Assembly: GCA_002785215.1 (NCBI GenBank)
Contig: PFMK01000102.1
Coordinates: 1 to 16,566, forward strand
Direction: 5' to 3'
DNA length: 16,566 nucleotides
Source of the DNA: Candidatus Gottesmanbacteria bacterium CG_4_10_14_0_8_um_filter_37_24
GTDB taxonomy: Bacteria; Patescibacteriota; Microgenomatia; 2-02-FULL-39-11
Positions within the stretch are counted from its first letter, which is position 1; each line of letters begins with the position of its first letter. The notes beneath the pieces were generated by a model. That model made no database searches, was not told the DNA's origin, and was given only the letters and a program-made list of their open reading frames with translations. Of the stretch, positions 8,199 to 15,097 are shown in pieces. A program made the position numbers and the translations under genes.

Positions 8199-9512
8199 AT
8201 GACAGTCTCGGTAAAAGACTTAAAGAATCTTCCTGAACACGCCGGAGTTTATTTTTTTAAGAACACTATCGGTAAAATTATTTATATAGGAAAGGCCAAG
8301 AACTTACAAAAAAGAGTATCGTCATATTTATATAACTACAAATTCCGAAGCACGAAAACAGAAAAATTAATTAAACATATTCAAAAAATAGAATATATTC
8401 TGGTTTCATCTGATTTTGAGGCTTTACTGCTTGAGGCAAAGCTAATTAAAAAAAATCAACCGAAATACAATTCCATCTGGAAGGACGACAAACACTATCT
8501 GTATCTAAAAATTACCCGCGAGGAATTTCCAAGACTGCTTCTGACCAGGAAGGAAAATAAGGAAGAAGGGAAATTCTTTGGTCCATTCCCGTCCTCCGCA
8601 ATTGTAAAGGAAATGTATACTTATCTTAGAAAAATCTCACCTTTTTGTATCCAGGACTCCAGGATACATAAACCTTGTTTTTATTCCCATATCGGTCTAT
8701 GCAATCCCTGTCCAGCTTCAATAAGACACAAGCAAGGTTTGGAATATACCAGCGTTAAGAAAATATATCTTAAGAATATTAAAAGCCTTGAAAGACTATT
8801 GGACGGAGGTTATCAAAATATTTTTAAAGATCTAAAAAAGGAAATGAGAAAATATTCGTTAAGCGAAAATTACGAGAAAGCTCAAATGTTCAAAGACAGA
8901 TTAACAAAAATCGAATATCTTATTTCGAAACACTACGATTCAAACGTCTATGAATCTGATCCCGGCTTTTTAATCAACCGTTATAAAAAAGCAGTGGATG
9001 AACTCATAACTATCTTAAATAAATATTTTAAAATACAAGTCCGGATAAATATACTTGAATGTTATGATGTGAGTAATATTTCCGGTAAATTCGCTACGGG
9101 TTCAATGGTAACATTTGTAAATGGTCTTCCGGATAAAAGTAAATATAAACGTTTTAGAATTAAAATCCAAAATAAATTGGATGATTTTAACATGCTGTCT
9201 GAAATATTCGAAAGAAGAGTATTAAGGAAGGAATGGGTGTATCCGGATTTATTTATTGTAGACGGTGGAAAACCTCAACTTCAAAAAATATTAAAAATAT
9301 TAAATAGACACGAGCTTCATATCCCTTTGATAGGCTTGGCAAAAAAACATGAGGAGATTGTGATACCTAAAGGCAGGATTTTTATTAAAGTCCGACTTCC
9401 AAACAATTCCAACGCTTTACATCTATTACAAAGAATCAGAGATGAATCACATCGTTTTGCCCATAAATATCACAAATTATTACAGCATAAATATTTCATT
9501 CAAAATATCTAA
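8199..9512 (+). CDS. uvrC: Excinuclease ABC subunit UvrC, lacking the C-terminal HhH domain
   Basis: UvrC makes both incisions around a lesion bound by UvrB. The GIY-YIG nuclease for the 3' cut is at the N-terminus (GVYFF at 16-20, YIGKAKNL at 29-36). Four cysteines at 150, 160, 168 and 171 match the set reported to hold an iron-sulfur cluster in UvrC. A UVR motif for UvrB contact lies near 207-241. The RNase H-like domain for the 5' cut keeps its acidic and His residues: Asp290 in ECYDVSN, Asp355 in FIVDGGKPQL and His418 in RDESHRF. The protein ends at residue 437, right after this domain, whereas E. coli UvrC has about 610 residues and ends in a tandem helix-hairpin-helix. No HhH sequence is seen in any frame before the next gene. 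The start is 9 bp after uvrA. Confidence 0.95.
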   Translation: MTVSVKDLKNLPEHAGVYFFKNTIGKIIYIGKAKNLQKRVSSYLYNYKFRSTKTEKLIKHIQKIEYILVSSDFEALLLEAKLIKKNQPKYNSIWKDDKHYLYLKITREEFPRLLLTRKENKEEGKFFGPFPSSAIVKEMYTYLRKISPFCIQDSRIHKPCFYSHIGLCNPCPASIRHKQGLEYTSVKKIYLKNIKSLERLLDGGYQNIFKDLKKEMRKYSLSENYEKAQMFKDRLTKIEYLISKHYDSNVYESDPGFLINRYKKAVDELITILNKYFKIQVRINILECYDVSNISGKFATGSMVTFVNGLPDKSKYKRFRIKIQNKLDDFNMLSEIFERRVLRKEWVYPDLFIVDGGKPQLQKILKILNRHELHIPLIGLAKKHEEIVIPKGRIFIKVRLPNNSNALHLLQRIRDESHRFAHKYHKLLQHKYFIQNI

Positions 9513-9558
9513 ATAATTGAAAAGAAACAGATGTTGTGATAATCTGAATTATCTTTCG

Positions 9559-9960
9559 ATGAAATATATATTAAAAAAATACTTGATAACCACCATAAGT
9601 ATATTTGTCGTCTCCAAGATCTGCCCGGCATTCCTTATCAATAGAGGATGGGTAGGGCTTTTTTATTCTTCTTTTATTCTAAGTTTACTTATGTATATAG
9701 CTAAACCCGTAATCAATTTACTTATGCTGCCTATAAATATCATAACTTTAAATATGACCGCCTGGATTTTAAATATTCTTATAATTTATCTATGGTCGAT
9801 CATCCTTTCTGAAGTTAGTTTCACAATCTGGGAATTTTCAGGAATAAATTTAGGAATTGTAAATATTGTACCCATCACGTTTTTACCATGGCAGACGGCA
9901 ATTATTATATCCATCATTATGGTAATAATTTCAAGATTTGCGGAATGGGTGTTAAAATAG
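9559..9960 (+). CDS. Small membrane protein, phage holin family 4 / YvlD-like
   Basis: This is a 133-residue, very hydrophobic protein with about four membrane helices: near residues 6-20, 30-48, 57-85 and 108-128. The central segment KPVINLLMLPINIITLNMTAWILNILIIYL, split around the Leu-Pro turn, matches the pattern of the PF04020 family (often called phage holin family 4 or YvlD-like), in which R/K-P-hydrophobic-L-P-hydrophobic-T-L recurs. The function in bacteria is unknown; the holin name does not imply a prophage here, and no phage genes are nearby. The frame is open back to a TTG at 9517, but the ATG at 9559 begins directly before the first membrane helix. The gene follows uvrC by 46 bp and runs into yvcK, so it is probably in the same transcript. 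Confidence 0.75.
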   Translation: MKYILKKYLITTISIFVVSKICPAFLINRGWVGLFYSSFILSLLMYIAKPVINLLMLPINIITLNMTAWILNILIIYLWSIILSEVSFTIWEFSGINLGIVNIVPITFLPWQTAIIISIIMVIISRFAEWVLK

Positions 9961-9968
9961 ATATTTCT

Positions 9969-11003
9969 ATGATAAAAGATAAGTCTTTTGTAGTAATAGG
10001 TGGAGGAACAGGGACATTTTGTGTCCTGTCAGGGCTTAAGAAATATACTGACAAAATTACTGCTATCGTCACTATGGCTGATTCAGGAGGAAGCGCTAAG
10101 AAAGAAAAAGATGAATGGGGCTTACTGCCAAGCAGTGATATAAGAAAATCCTTGATTGCTTTAGCAGATATATCAAGTCAGGACAGCCTTATGCTTCGTA
10201 AGTTATTCTCGTACAGGTATAACCAAGGCAGAGGTATAAAGGGCATGTCTTTTGGTAATTTATTCCTGGTTGCTCTAACGAAAATATTAGGGTCACAAAA
10301 AGATGCCATAGAAAAAGCCAGTCAATTTTTAAGGATAAAAGGCAGGGTGTTACCCGTTTCATTTGAAAACGTAGATCTTGTAGCCGAATATGAGGATGGC
10401 TCTGTTATTACCGGAGAACATTTTATTGATGAGCCTATTCACAATGGTAAACTGAGGGTTTCAAAATTATATACTGATCCTTCTGCTTGTATTACAAAAG
10501 AAGCACAGGAAGAAATTGAAAATTGTGATGCTATCATTATTGGACCAGGAGGCTTTTATACTACAATACTGGCTAATTTAGTGATCAAAGGAGTGGTTAG
10601 GTCAATTACAAAAAGTAAAGCCAAGAAAATATTCATAATGAACCTGATGACCGAATATGGACAAACTTACGGTTTTACAGCTTCAACATTTATCAGTGAA
10701 TTAAATAAATACTTACCTGTAGACCTGCTTGATTATGTTTTAATTAATTCTTCTCCCGTACCTGAAAAGATTTTAAAACAATACATAAAATATCATGCTC
10801 AGCCTATAGTCAATGATTTAATAGATAAGTATCCTTTTAAAGTCCTTGAAAAAGATTTAATATCAAAAAAAGTTATTAAACGTGAAAAGGGCGATTCCTT
10901 AAAAAGAAGCTTAATAAGACACGATTCAGAAAAAGTGGTCAGTGCATGTATTAAGCATTTATACCCATCTTACTCAGGTTTGCATCCGGAAAGGTTGCAA
11001 TAG
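9969..11003 (+). CDS. yvcK: YvcK/CofD-like family protein (gluconeogenesis factor type)
   Basis: The protein belongs to the CofD-like Rossmann family. B. subtilis YvcK binds UDP-GlcNAc and influences cell shape and growth on gluconeogenic carbon sources. Numbering is from the ATG at 9969 (344 residues): FVVIGGGTGTF at 7-17, TAIVTMADSGGS at 31-42, the GLLPSSDIRKSLIALAD segment at 51-67, and the second glycine-rich motif IIIGPGGFYTTIL. Earlier in-frame ATGs at 9888 and 9945 lie inside the preceding membrane gene; 9969 places the nucleotide loop at the usual distance. There is no Shine-Dalgarno site, so translational coupling is likely. The last 14 codons, after CIKHL, lie inside a repeated element (10960-11083). 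The natural C-terminus therefore probably ended near there, and the tail YPSYSGLHPERLQ was acquired from the repeat. Confidence 0.9.
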   Translation: MIKDKSFVVIGGGTGTFCVLSGLKKYTDKITAIVTMADSGGSAKKEKDEWGLLPSSDIRKSLIALADISSQDSLMLRKLFSYRYNQGRGIKGMSFGNLFLVALTKILGSQKDAIEKASQFLRIKGRVLPVSFENVDLVAEYEDGSVITGEHFIDEPIHNGKLRVSKLYTDPSACITKEAQEEIENCDAIIIGPGGFYTTILANLVIKGVVRSITKSKAKKIFIMNLMTEYGQTYGFTASTFISELNKYLPVDLLDYVLINSSPVPEKILKQYIKYHAQPIVNDLIDKYPFKVLEKDLISKKVIKREKGDSLKRSLIRHDSEKVVSACIKHLYPSYSGLHPERLQ

Positions 11004-11083
11004 CTGATTAGACTTCCGATTCGGAGGTTTAGAGGGGTATATGCTGGAAAAACTTATTTCAAACCGGTGTTTTTTCAGTATAA
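10960..11083 (+). repeat. Structured repeat, copy A (inverted partner at 15098-15222)
   Basis: This stretch is near-identical to the reverse complement of 15098-15222. Shared blocks: 21 of 21 bases at 10960-10980, 28 of 29 at 11004-11032, and most of 11050-11083 (AACTTATTTCAAACC, then TTTTTTCAGTATAA). Structure in order: closing-stem arm ACTCAGGTT (10972-10980); hairpin 1, TTGCA/TGCAA plus CC/GG around GGAAA (10980-11000); hairpin 2, TAGACTTCCG/CGGAGGTTTA with loop ATT (11008-11030); closing arm AACCGGTGT (11062-11070, 7 of 9 paired); then T6. It covers the yvcK stop codon and ends just before the secG promoter. It may be a terminator, a structured RNA or a small non-autonomous mobile element. 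Confidence 0.85.
11070..11075 (+). terminator. Possible intrinsic terminator end of the uvrBAC-yvcK transcript
   Basis: The T6 run at the end of copy A follows two possible stems: the long-range ACTCAGGTT/AACCGGTGT stem and a local AAAAAC/GTTTTT stem (11048-11053 with 11069-11074). Either could act as a Rho-independent terminator. The position between the yvcK stop and a fresh -10 box for secG fits. The local stem is A/T-rich and weak, so the call is tentative. Confidence 0.4.
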
Positions 11084-11089
11084 ATCTGA

Positions 11090-11095
11090 TATAAT
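11090..11095 (+). promoter_or_regulatory. Extended -10 promoter of secG, leaderless
   Basis: TGATATAAT (11087-11095) is a perfect extended -10 element. It ends only 6 nt before the secG ATG at 11102, so a start site at the usual distance would coincide with the start codon. This predicts a leaderless mRNA. No good -35 is seen, as expected for an extended -10. Confidence 0.6.
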
Positions 11096-11101
11096 ATTAT
11101 C

Positions 11102-11320
11102 ATGCATCAAATTGTTTTAGTTATTCAAATAGTCGTTTCGATTGCCGTTATCTCGGTGATACTATTACAAGCTAAAGGAGTCGGTCTAGGCCGGGCTTGG
11201 GGTGGGGGTGGAGAATTTTATAAAAGCAGGAGAGGCGTTGAAAAATTTATTTTCCAATTAACTGTATTCTTTATCATAATCTTCCTTATCACTTCTGTTC
11301 TTAACCTGTTCTTATCATAA
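11102..11320 (+). CDS. secG: Protein translocase subunit SecG
   Basis: SecG is the small third subunit of the SecYEG channel that assists SecA-driven export. The 72-residue product has two membrane helices (about 3-23 and 49-70) joined by the family's Gly-rich cytoplasmic loop. The motif LLQAKGVGLG followed by WGGGGEFYKSRRGVEK is typical, with the RRG-EK segment before helix 2. The start ATG is directly below an extended -10 box, so initiation is probably leaderless. It is separated from the next gene by 2 bp, so both are on one transcript. Confidence 0.93.
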   Translation: MHQIVLVIQIVVSIAVISVILLQAKGVGLGRAWGGGGEFYKSRRGVEKFIFQLTVFFIIIFLITSVLNLFLS

Positions 11321-11322
11321 AA

Positions 11323-12657
11323 ATGCGGAAAAATATACAATTTTTTCTGATGTATGTTCAGGTATTTTTGAATAAATTCGTAAGTAAAATAATTACCGGT
11401 ATTTTAATTGGATTTATACTTACATTATTTCTTGTCCAGATCTATCCTCTATATGTAAAATTTTTTGGTAAAAAGGAAGTTAAGATCGGATTGGTTGGAA
11501 AATTCACGGAAAAGTCATTACCGTTATCCATCCAAAATCAGATAAGTCTGGGATTGACAGCTCTTACTTCCAGCGGTGAAGCCACCCCCTCTTTAGCCGT
11601 ATCCTGGAGTATAGATGATAAGATGACTACTTATACATTTAAACTTATTGATAATATTTACTGGAGTGACAATAAGATTTTTTCAGCCAGCGACGTAAAT
11701 TATATACTCTCAGGAGCCAGTTTTAAGGTAATAGATAACCATACTTTACAAGTTGTTTTAAAAGAACCGTACGCACCTCTACCGGTAATATTATCCCAAC
11801 CGTTGATCCGACCTAAATTAATTGGATTAGGCTTCTATAAGGCTTCAAATATAAATTATAATGGAGATCAAATTGACAAGCTTACTCTGTTACCGTCAGA
11901 TAATAAATATCCTATTGTCACGTATAAATTTTATCCGAATAATAATGAAGCCATACTTGCCTTCAAACTCGGGGAAATTGATAAACTTCAAAATGTAAAT
12001 GATATTCAGGACCTAAGAAACTGGAGAAATATCAAAATTACTGAAATAAGTCTTTATGACAGAATTGTGTTAGTAATTTTCAATCTCCAAAATCAATATT
12101 TCAAGGAAAAAGAAGTGCGTCAAGCCATAACTTATGCAATTCCTAAGTTCAGTAATTTCGATAAAGCTCTTTCTCCTATATCACCCCAGTCATGGGCTTA
12201 TTCTAAAAGTATAAGATTATATAATAATGATTTGGAGGCTGCAGAAAAAATACTTGGGGAAAATCCAATAAGTTCACAGTCAAGTGAGTTAGTTCTGTCC
12301 ACTTATTCTTCAAATCTGTCTACCGCACAAATGCTTGTGAATTCATGGAATCAGGTCGGTTTGCATACAAAAGTAAAAGTTGAAAGGTCCTTTCCTGAAA
12401 ATTTTGATCTTTTTTTGACAGTTCTTCCCATACCACCGGATCCCGATCAGTACCCGTATTGGCAATCCACGCAGACTAATACTAATTTAAGCCATTACAG
12501 TAATCAAAAGATTGATAAACTTCTGGAAGACGGACGAAAAACTATTGATTTGGAATCACGCAAGAAAATTTATGCCGATTTCCAGAAATATTTAGTAGAT
12601 GATGCACCGGTAATTTTCTTATATTATCCTAAAGTATTTAATATCGAAAGAAAATAA
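11323..12657 (+). CDS. Membrane-anchored family 5 extracellular solute-binding protein
   Basis: The 444-residue product begins with a short cytoplasmic segment and one membrane helix (about residues 23-45) without a lipobox Cys, then a large extracellular domain. That domain matches the SBP_bac_5 family (PF00496; peptide, nickel or oligosaccharide binders): LAVSWSIDDKMTTYTFKL near the start, IYWSDNKIFSASDV, then VRQAITYAIPK, and PDPDQYPYWQS with a closing KIYADFQKYLVDDAPVIFLYYP. It is somewhat shorter than typical members of about 500-550 residues. No permease or ATPase partner lies in the window, so its ligand is unknown and it may work alone or with distant transporter genes. It follows secG by 2 bp, and the convergent tRNA-Leu lies just downstream. 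Confidence 0.85.
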   Translation: MRKNIQFFLMYVQVFLNKFVSKIITGILIGFILTLFLVQIYPLYVKFFGKKEVKIGLVGKFTEKSLPLSIQNQISLGLTALTSSGEATPSLAVSWSIDDKMTTYTFKLIDNIYWSDNKIFSASDVNYILSGASFKVIDNHTLQVVLKEPYAPLPVILSQPLIRPKLIGLGFYKASNINYNGDQIDKLTLLPSDNKYPIVTYKFYPNNNEAILAFKLGEIDKLQNVNDIQDLRNWRNIKITEISLYDRIVLVIFNLQNQYFKEKEVRQAITYAIPKFSNFDKALSPISPQSWAYSKSIRLYNNDLEAAEKILGENPISSQSSELVLSTYSSNLSTAQMLVNSWNQVGLHTKVKVERSFPENFDLFLTVLPIPPDPDQYPYWQSTQTNTNLSHYSNQKIDKLLEDGRKTIDLESRKKIYADFQKYLVDDAPVIFLYYPKVFNIERK

Positions 12658-12674
12658 CTATTTTGTTTAATAAG

Positions 12675-12762
12675 TGCCGCGGGTGGGAATCGGACCCACA
12701 CGGTCGGATTGACGACCACAGGATTTTAAGTCCTGCGCGTATACCAGTTTCGCCACCGCGGC
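12675..12762 (-). tRNA. tRNA-Leu (anticodon TAA)
   Basis: The minus strand folds as an 88-nt class II tRNA. Acceptor GCCGCGG pairs perfectly with CCGCGGC, discriminator A73. The D-arm has stem GCG/CGC with a GG in the loop. The anticodon stem CAGGA/TCCTG holds the loop CTTAAAA, giving anticodon TAA (plus-strand 12726-12728). The long variable arm (GGTCG...CGACC) is a Leu feature, as is A73. The T-stem is GTGGG/CCCAC. The 3' CCA is not encoded. Odd: the T-loop reads TCCGATT, so position 55, normally U made into pseudouridine, is C. It is convergent with the upstream protein gene and divergent from gpmA. Confidence 0.95.
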
Positions 12763-12775
12763 AAGATTCGTAATA

Positions 12776-12781
12776 AGTATA
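12776..12781 (-). promoter_or_regulatory. Putative -10 box of tRNA-Leu
   Basis: TATACT on the minus strand ends 13 nt before the mature tRNA 5' end, a normal distance for a tRNA with a short 5' leader. The -35 match is weak (TTAATT at 18 bp spacing). Confidence 0.45.
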
Positions 12782-12822
12782 GTTAGATTTTACATGAAGA
12801 ATTAACCTTGATCAATAGATGA

Positions 12823-12828
12823 TATAAT
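12823..12828 (+). promoter_or_regulatory. Extended -10 promoter of gpmA
   Basis: TGATATAAT (12820-12828) matches the secG promoter element exactly. It ends 31 nt before the gpmA ATG, giving a leader of about 25 nt with no clear Shine-Dalgarno site. Confidence 0.5.
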
Positions 12829-12859
12829 GAATACCGTATATTAAATTACTCGCTACATT

Positions 12860-13609
12860 ATGATTAAACTGGTTTTATTAAGACATGGTGAGAGCATATG
12901 GAACAGAACAAACAAGTTTACCGGCTGGACGGATGTTGATTTATCGGATAGGGGAATTATCGAAGCTGAAAATGCAGCAAAAACATTGATCAGTAAGAAT
13001 TATATTTTTAACAAGGTCTATACTTCTGTTTTAAGAAGATCAATTAGAACCACCTGGATCGTCCTGGATAAAATGAACCTCATGTATATACCTGTTTGCA
13101 TCTCTTGGAGATTGAATGAAAGGATGTACGGCGCATTACAAGGGTTAAATAAATCTGACATGGCTAAAAAATATGGAGAGGAGCAAGTGTTCACCTGGAG
13201 AAGAAGTTATGACGTCCGTCCACCTTTACTTAAAACGACCGATCCCCGGCATCCAATCCATGACCAGAAATACAGCAATGTTAAAGTAGAGTATCTACCG
13301 TCTGGAGAAAGCCTTCGGGATACTTATGAAAGAGTTATGCCATATTGGCAGGAATCAGTTGTACCTGAATTGAAGGATAACAATCAAATTTTGATTTCAG
13401 CTCACGGTAACAGTATTCGGGCAATTGTTAAAAAACTTGATAATATCTCTGATTTGGAAATCACCAAAACAAATATTCCTACTGGAATTCCTCTGGTTTA
13501 TGAACTTACCCATGATTTACTTCCTATTAGACACTATTTTCTGGGTGATCCTAAGGATATTCAGAAAGCCTTATTGAAAATCGAAAATCAGGGAAGAATA
13601 AAAACGTAA
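12860..13609 (+). CDS. gpmA: 2,3-bisphosphoglycerate-dependent phosphoglycerate mutase
   Basis: Interconverts 3- and 2-phosphoglycerate in glycolysis, the step after the Pgk made elsewhere in this window. The 249-residue length and motifs are those of the cofactor-dependent histidine phosphatase family: LLRHGES with phospho-acceptor His9, TGWTDVDLS (21-29), Arg60 in LRRSIRT, Glu87 in LNERMYGALQG, RRSYDVRPP (114-122) and second catalytic His182 in SAHGNSIRA. The C-terminal segment NIPTGIPLVYEL is also typical. All active-site residues are present. It is transcribed alone from its own extended -10 promoter, away from the minus-strand tRNA. The 117 bp after it hold no gene and no convincing terminator. 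Confidence 0.97.
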   Translation: MIKLVLLRHGESIWNRTNKFTGWTDVDLSDRGIIEAENAAKTLISKNYIFNKVYTSVLRRSIRTTWIVLDKMNLMYIPVCISWRLNERMYGALQGLNKSDMAKKYGEEQVFTWRRSYDVRPPLLKTTDPRHPIHDQKYSNVKVEYLPSGESLRDTYERVMPYWQESVVPELKDNNQILISAHGNSIRAIVKKLDNISDLEITKTNIPTGIPLVYELTHDLLPIRHYFLGDPKDIQKALLKIENQGRIKT

Positions 13610-13710
13610 TCCGACTCCTACAAGCCTCAAATATTATGATTAAACATTGGATTCGTCGCTCTTTTTCTTTATTTCAGAATTCCGTAATAAAATAAAAAAT
13701 TAATTAAGCG

Positions 13711-13716
13711 TATAAT
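13711..13716 (+). promoter_or_regulatory. Putative -10 box of the PIF1-type helicase gene
   Basis: A perfect TATAAT ends 10 nt before the ATG at 13727, so the predicted leader is only 3-4 nt. This is another near-leaderless start in this window. No Shine-Dalgarno site or clear -35 is seen. Confidence 0.5.
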
Positions 13717-13726
13717 TGATCTTGAT

Positions 13727-15052
13727 ATGTTACAGAAAGAAGCTTTGGATATCATGAAAATGGGATATAACGTTTACCTGACTGGAGAAGCAGGGACTGG
13801 AAAGACGTATGTCTTAATCAAATACTTAAATTTTTTAAAAGACAAACAAATTCCTACAGCCATAACCGCTTCGACAGGAATAGCTGCCACTCATCTAGAC
13901 GGTGTGACGATCGATTCCTGGTCCGGTTTAGGAATCCGGGAAAGCATTTCATCTGATGATCTGAAATTACTAAAGACAAAATATCATCTGGTAAAAAGGC
14001 TACGAAGAGCTAAAATCCTCGTGATCGATGAAATTTCCATGATTCATGGATTACGTTTCGATGCAATTGACAGAATATTAAGAAACATAAGAGATGATTC
14101 TGCTCCTTTTGGAGGGTTGCAAGTTATATTATCCGGTGATCTTTTTCAACTACCACCGGTTACTTACGATAAACAAAATATAGATTTCATCTTTAAGTCC
14201 ACAGCATGGCAGGATCTCAATTTGCGTATATGTTATCTTCATGAACCTAAACGTCACAATAAAGACCATGAGCTCCTAACAATACTTAATCAGATACGAC
14301 ATAACCAGGTAAATAACGAAGTACTGGTTCTATTAAATAACATAATGGAAAAAAGCGATAACAGATCTTATTTTCAAACGAAGCTTTATACCCATAATGT
14401 CGATGTTGACAACATCAACCAAAAAGAGTTGGATAAAATATCCAATGAACCACATATTCATTATATGGTCGCAGTAGGGAATGAATCATTGACTGATATG
14501 ATGAAAAGAACCTGTCTTGCACCGGAGAAATTAGAGCTGAAAAAAGGGGCCTTTGTTATGTTCGTAAAGAATAACTATAATAAAGGGTATGTCAACGGAA
14601 CTTTAGGACGTGTAATCTCTTTTGATAAGAATGACGATCCGATTGTCGAATCACTTTCAAAAAAAAGAATTACGGTTGAACCTGAATCATGGACCATTAC
14701 AGATGATAATAAGATTATTGCACAAATCACCCAAATACCATTACGTCTTGCTTGGGCTATTACCGTTCATAAAAGTCAAGGCATGACTCTTGATTCTGCA
14801 GAAATAGATCTCTCCAGGTCATTTATAGAAGGAATGGGTTATGTAGCTTTATCCCGTGTGAAATCTCTTAAAGGACTGAGACTTCTTGGTATCAACCAAA
14901 TGGCTTTAAGGGTAAATCCTGAAGTAAGCGAGTTTGATAGACATTTAGATAAATTATCGATTGAAACGGCAAGGAATCTTAAAAAAATGGGTTGGATTGG
15001 GAGATACATAAAGAAGTGTAAATATATGTATAAGTTAACATCTTCGAAATAA
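13727..15052 (+). CDS. PIF1-family superfamily 1 DNA helicase
   Basis: PIF1 helicases are 5'-3' superfamily 1B motors that unwind forks, R-loops and G-quadruplexes. The 441-residue protein is a compact bacterial form. Motifs in order: Walker A GEAGTGKT (20-27), ASTGIAA (48-54), Walker B VIDEISM (99-105), the PIF1 signature ending in PFGG (127-130), GDLFQLPPV (137-145), the late helicase motif ITVHKSQGMTLD (345-356) and GYVALSRVK (371-379). The last 50 residues are basic and may help DNA binding; no extra accessory domain is attached. It is a single-gene transcript with its own -10 box. Its stop is 45 bp before the structured repeat copy B. The SOS and repair genes are about 4 kb away, so there is no direct operon link. 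Confidence 0.93.
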   Translation: MLQKEALDIMKMGYNVYLTGEAGTGKTYVLIKYLNFLKDKQIPTAITASTGIAATHLDGVTIDSWSGLGIRESISSDDLKLLKTKYHLVKRLRRAKILVIDEISMIHGLRFDAIDRILRNIRDDSAPFGGLQVILSGDLFQLPPVTYDKQNIDFIFKSTAWQDLNLRICYLHEPKRHNKDHELLTILNQIRHNQVNNEVLVLLNNIMEKSDNRSYFQTKLYTHNVDVDNINQKELDKISNEPHIHYMVAVGNESLTDMMKRTCLAPEKLELKKGAFVMFVKNNYNKGYVNGTLGRVISFDKNDDPIVESLSKKRITVEPESWTITDDNKIIAQITQIPLRLAWAITVHKSQGMTLDSAEIDLSRSFIEGMGYVALSRVKSLKGLRLLGINQMALRVNPEVSEFDRHLDKLSIETARNLKKMGWIGRYIKKCKYMYKLTSSK

Positions 15053-15097
15053 ATATCCTTGAATCTTGTATTTTAAATTATAATCTTTTTCGAATTA

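Noticed and set aside
9513..9558. A frameshifted remnant of the UvrC HhH domain
   Set aside because: None of the frames after the uvrC stop contains a G-I-G-x-K/R type hairpin, and the next gene begins at once.
9559..9960. Prophage holin
   Set aside because: The protein fits the broadly distributed PF04020-like family, and no endolysin, capsid or other phage gene is nearby.
13610..13726. Intrinsic terminator after gpmA
   Set aside because: A T-rich run (ctctttttcttt) is present but no stable stem precedes it.
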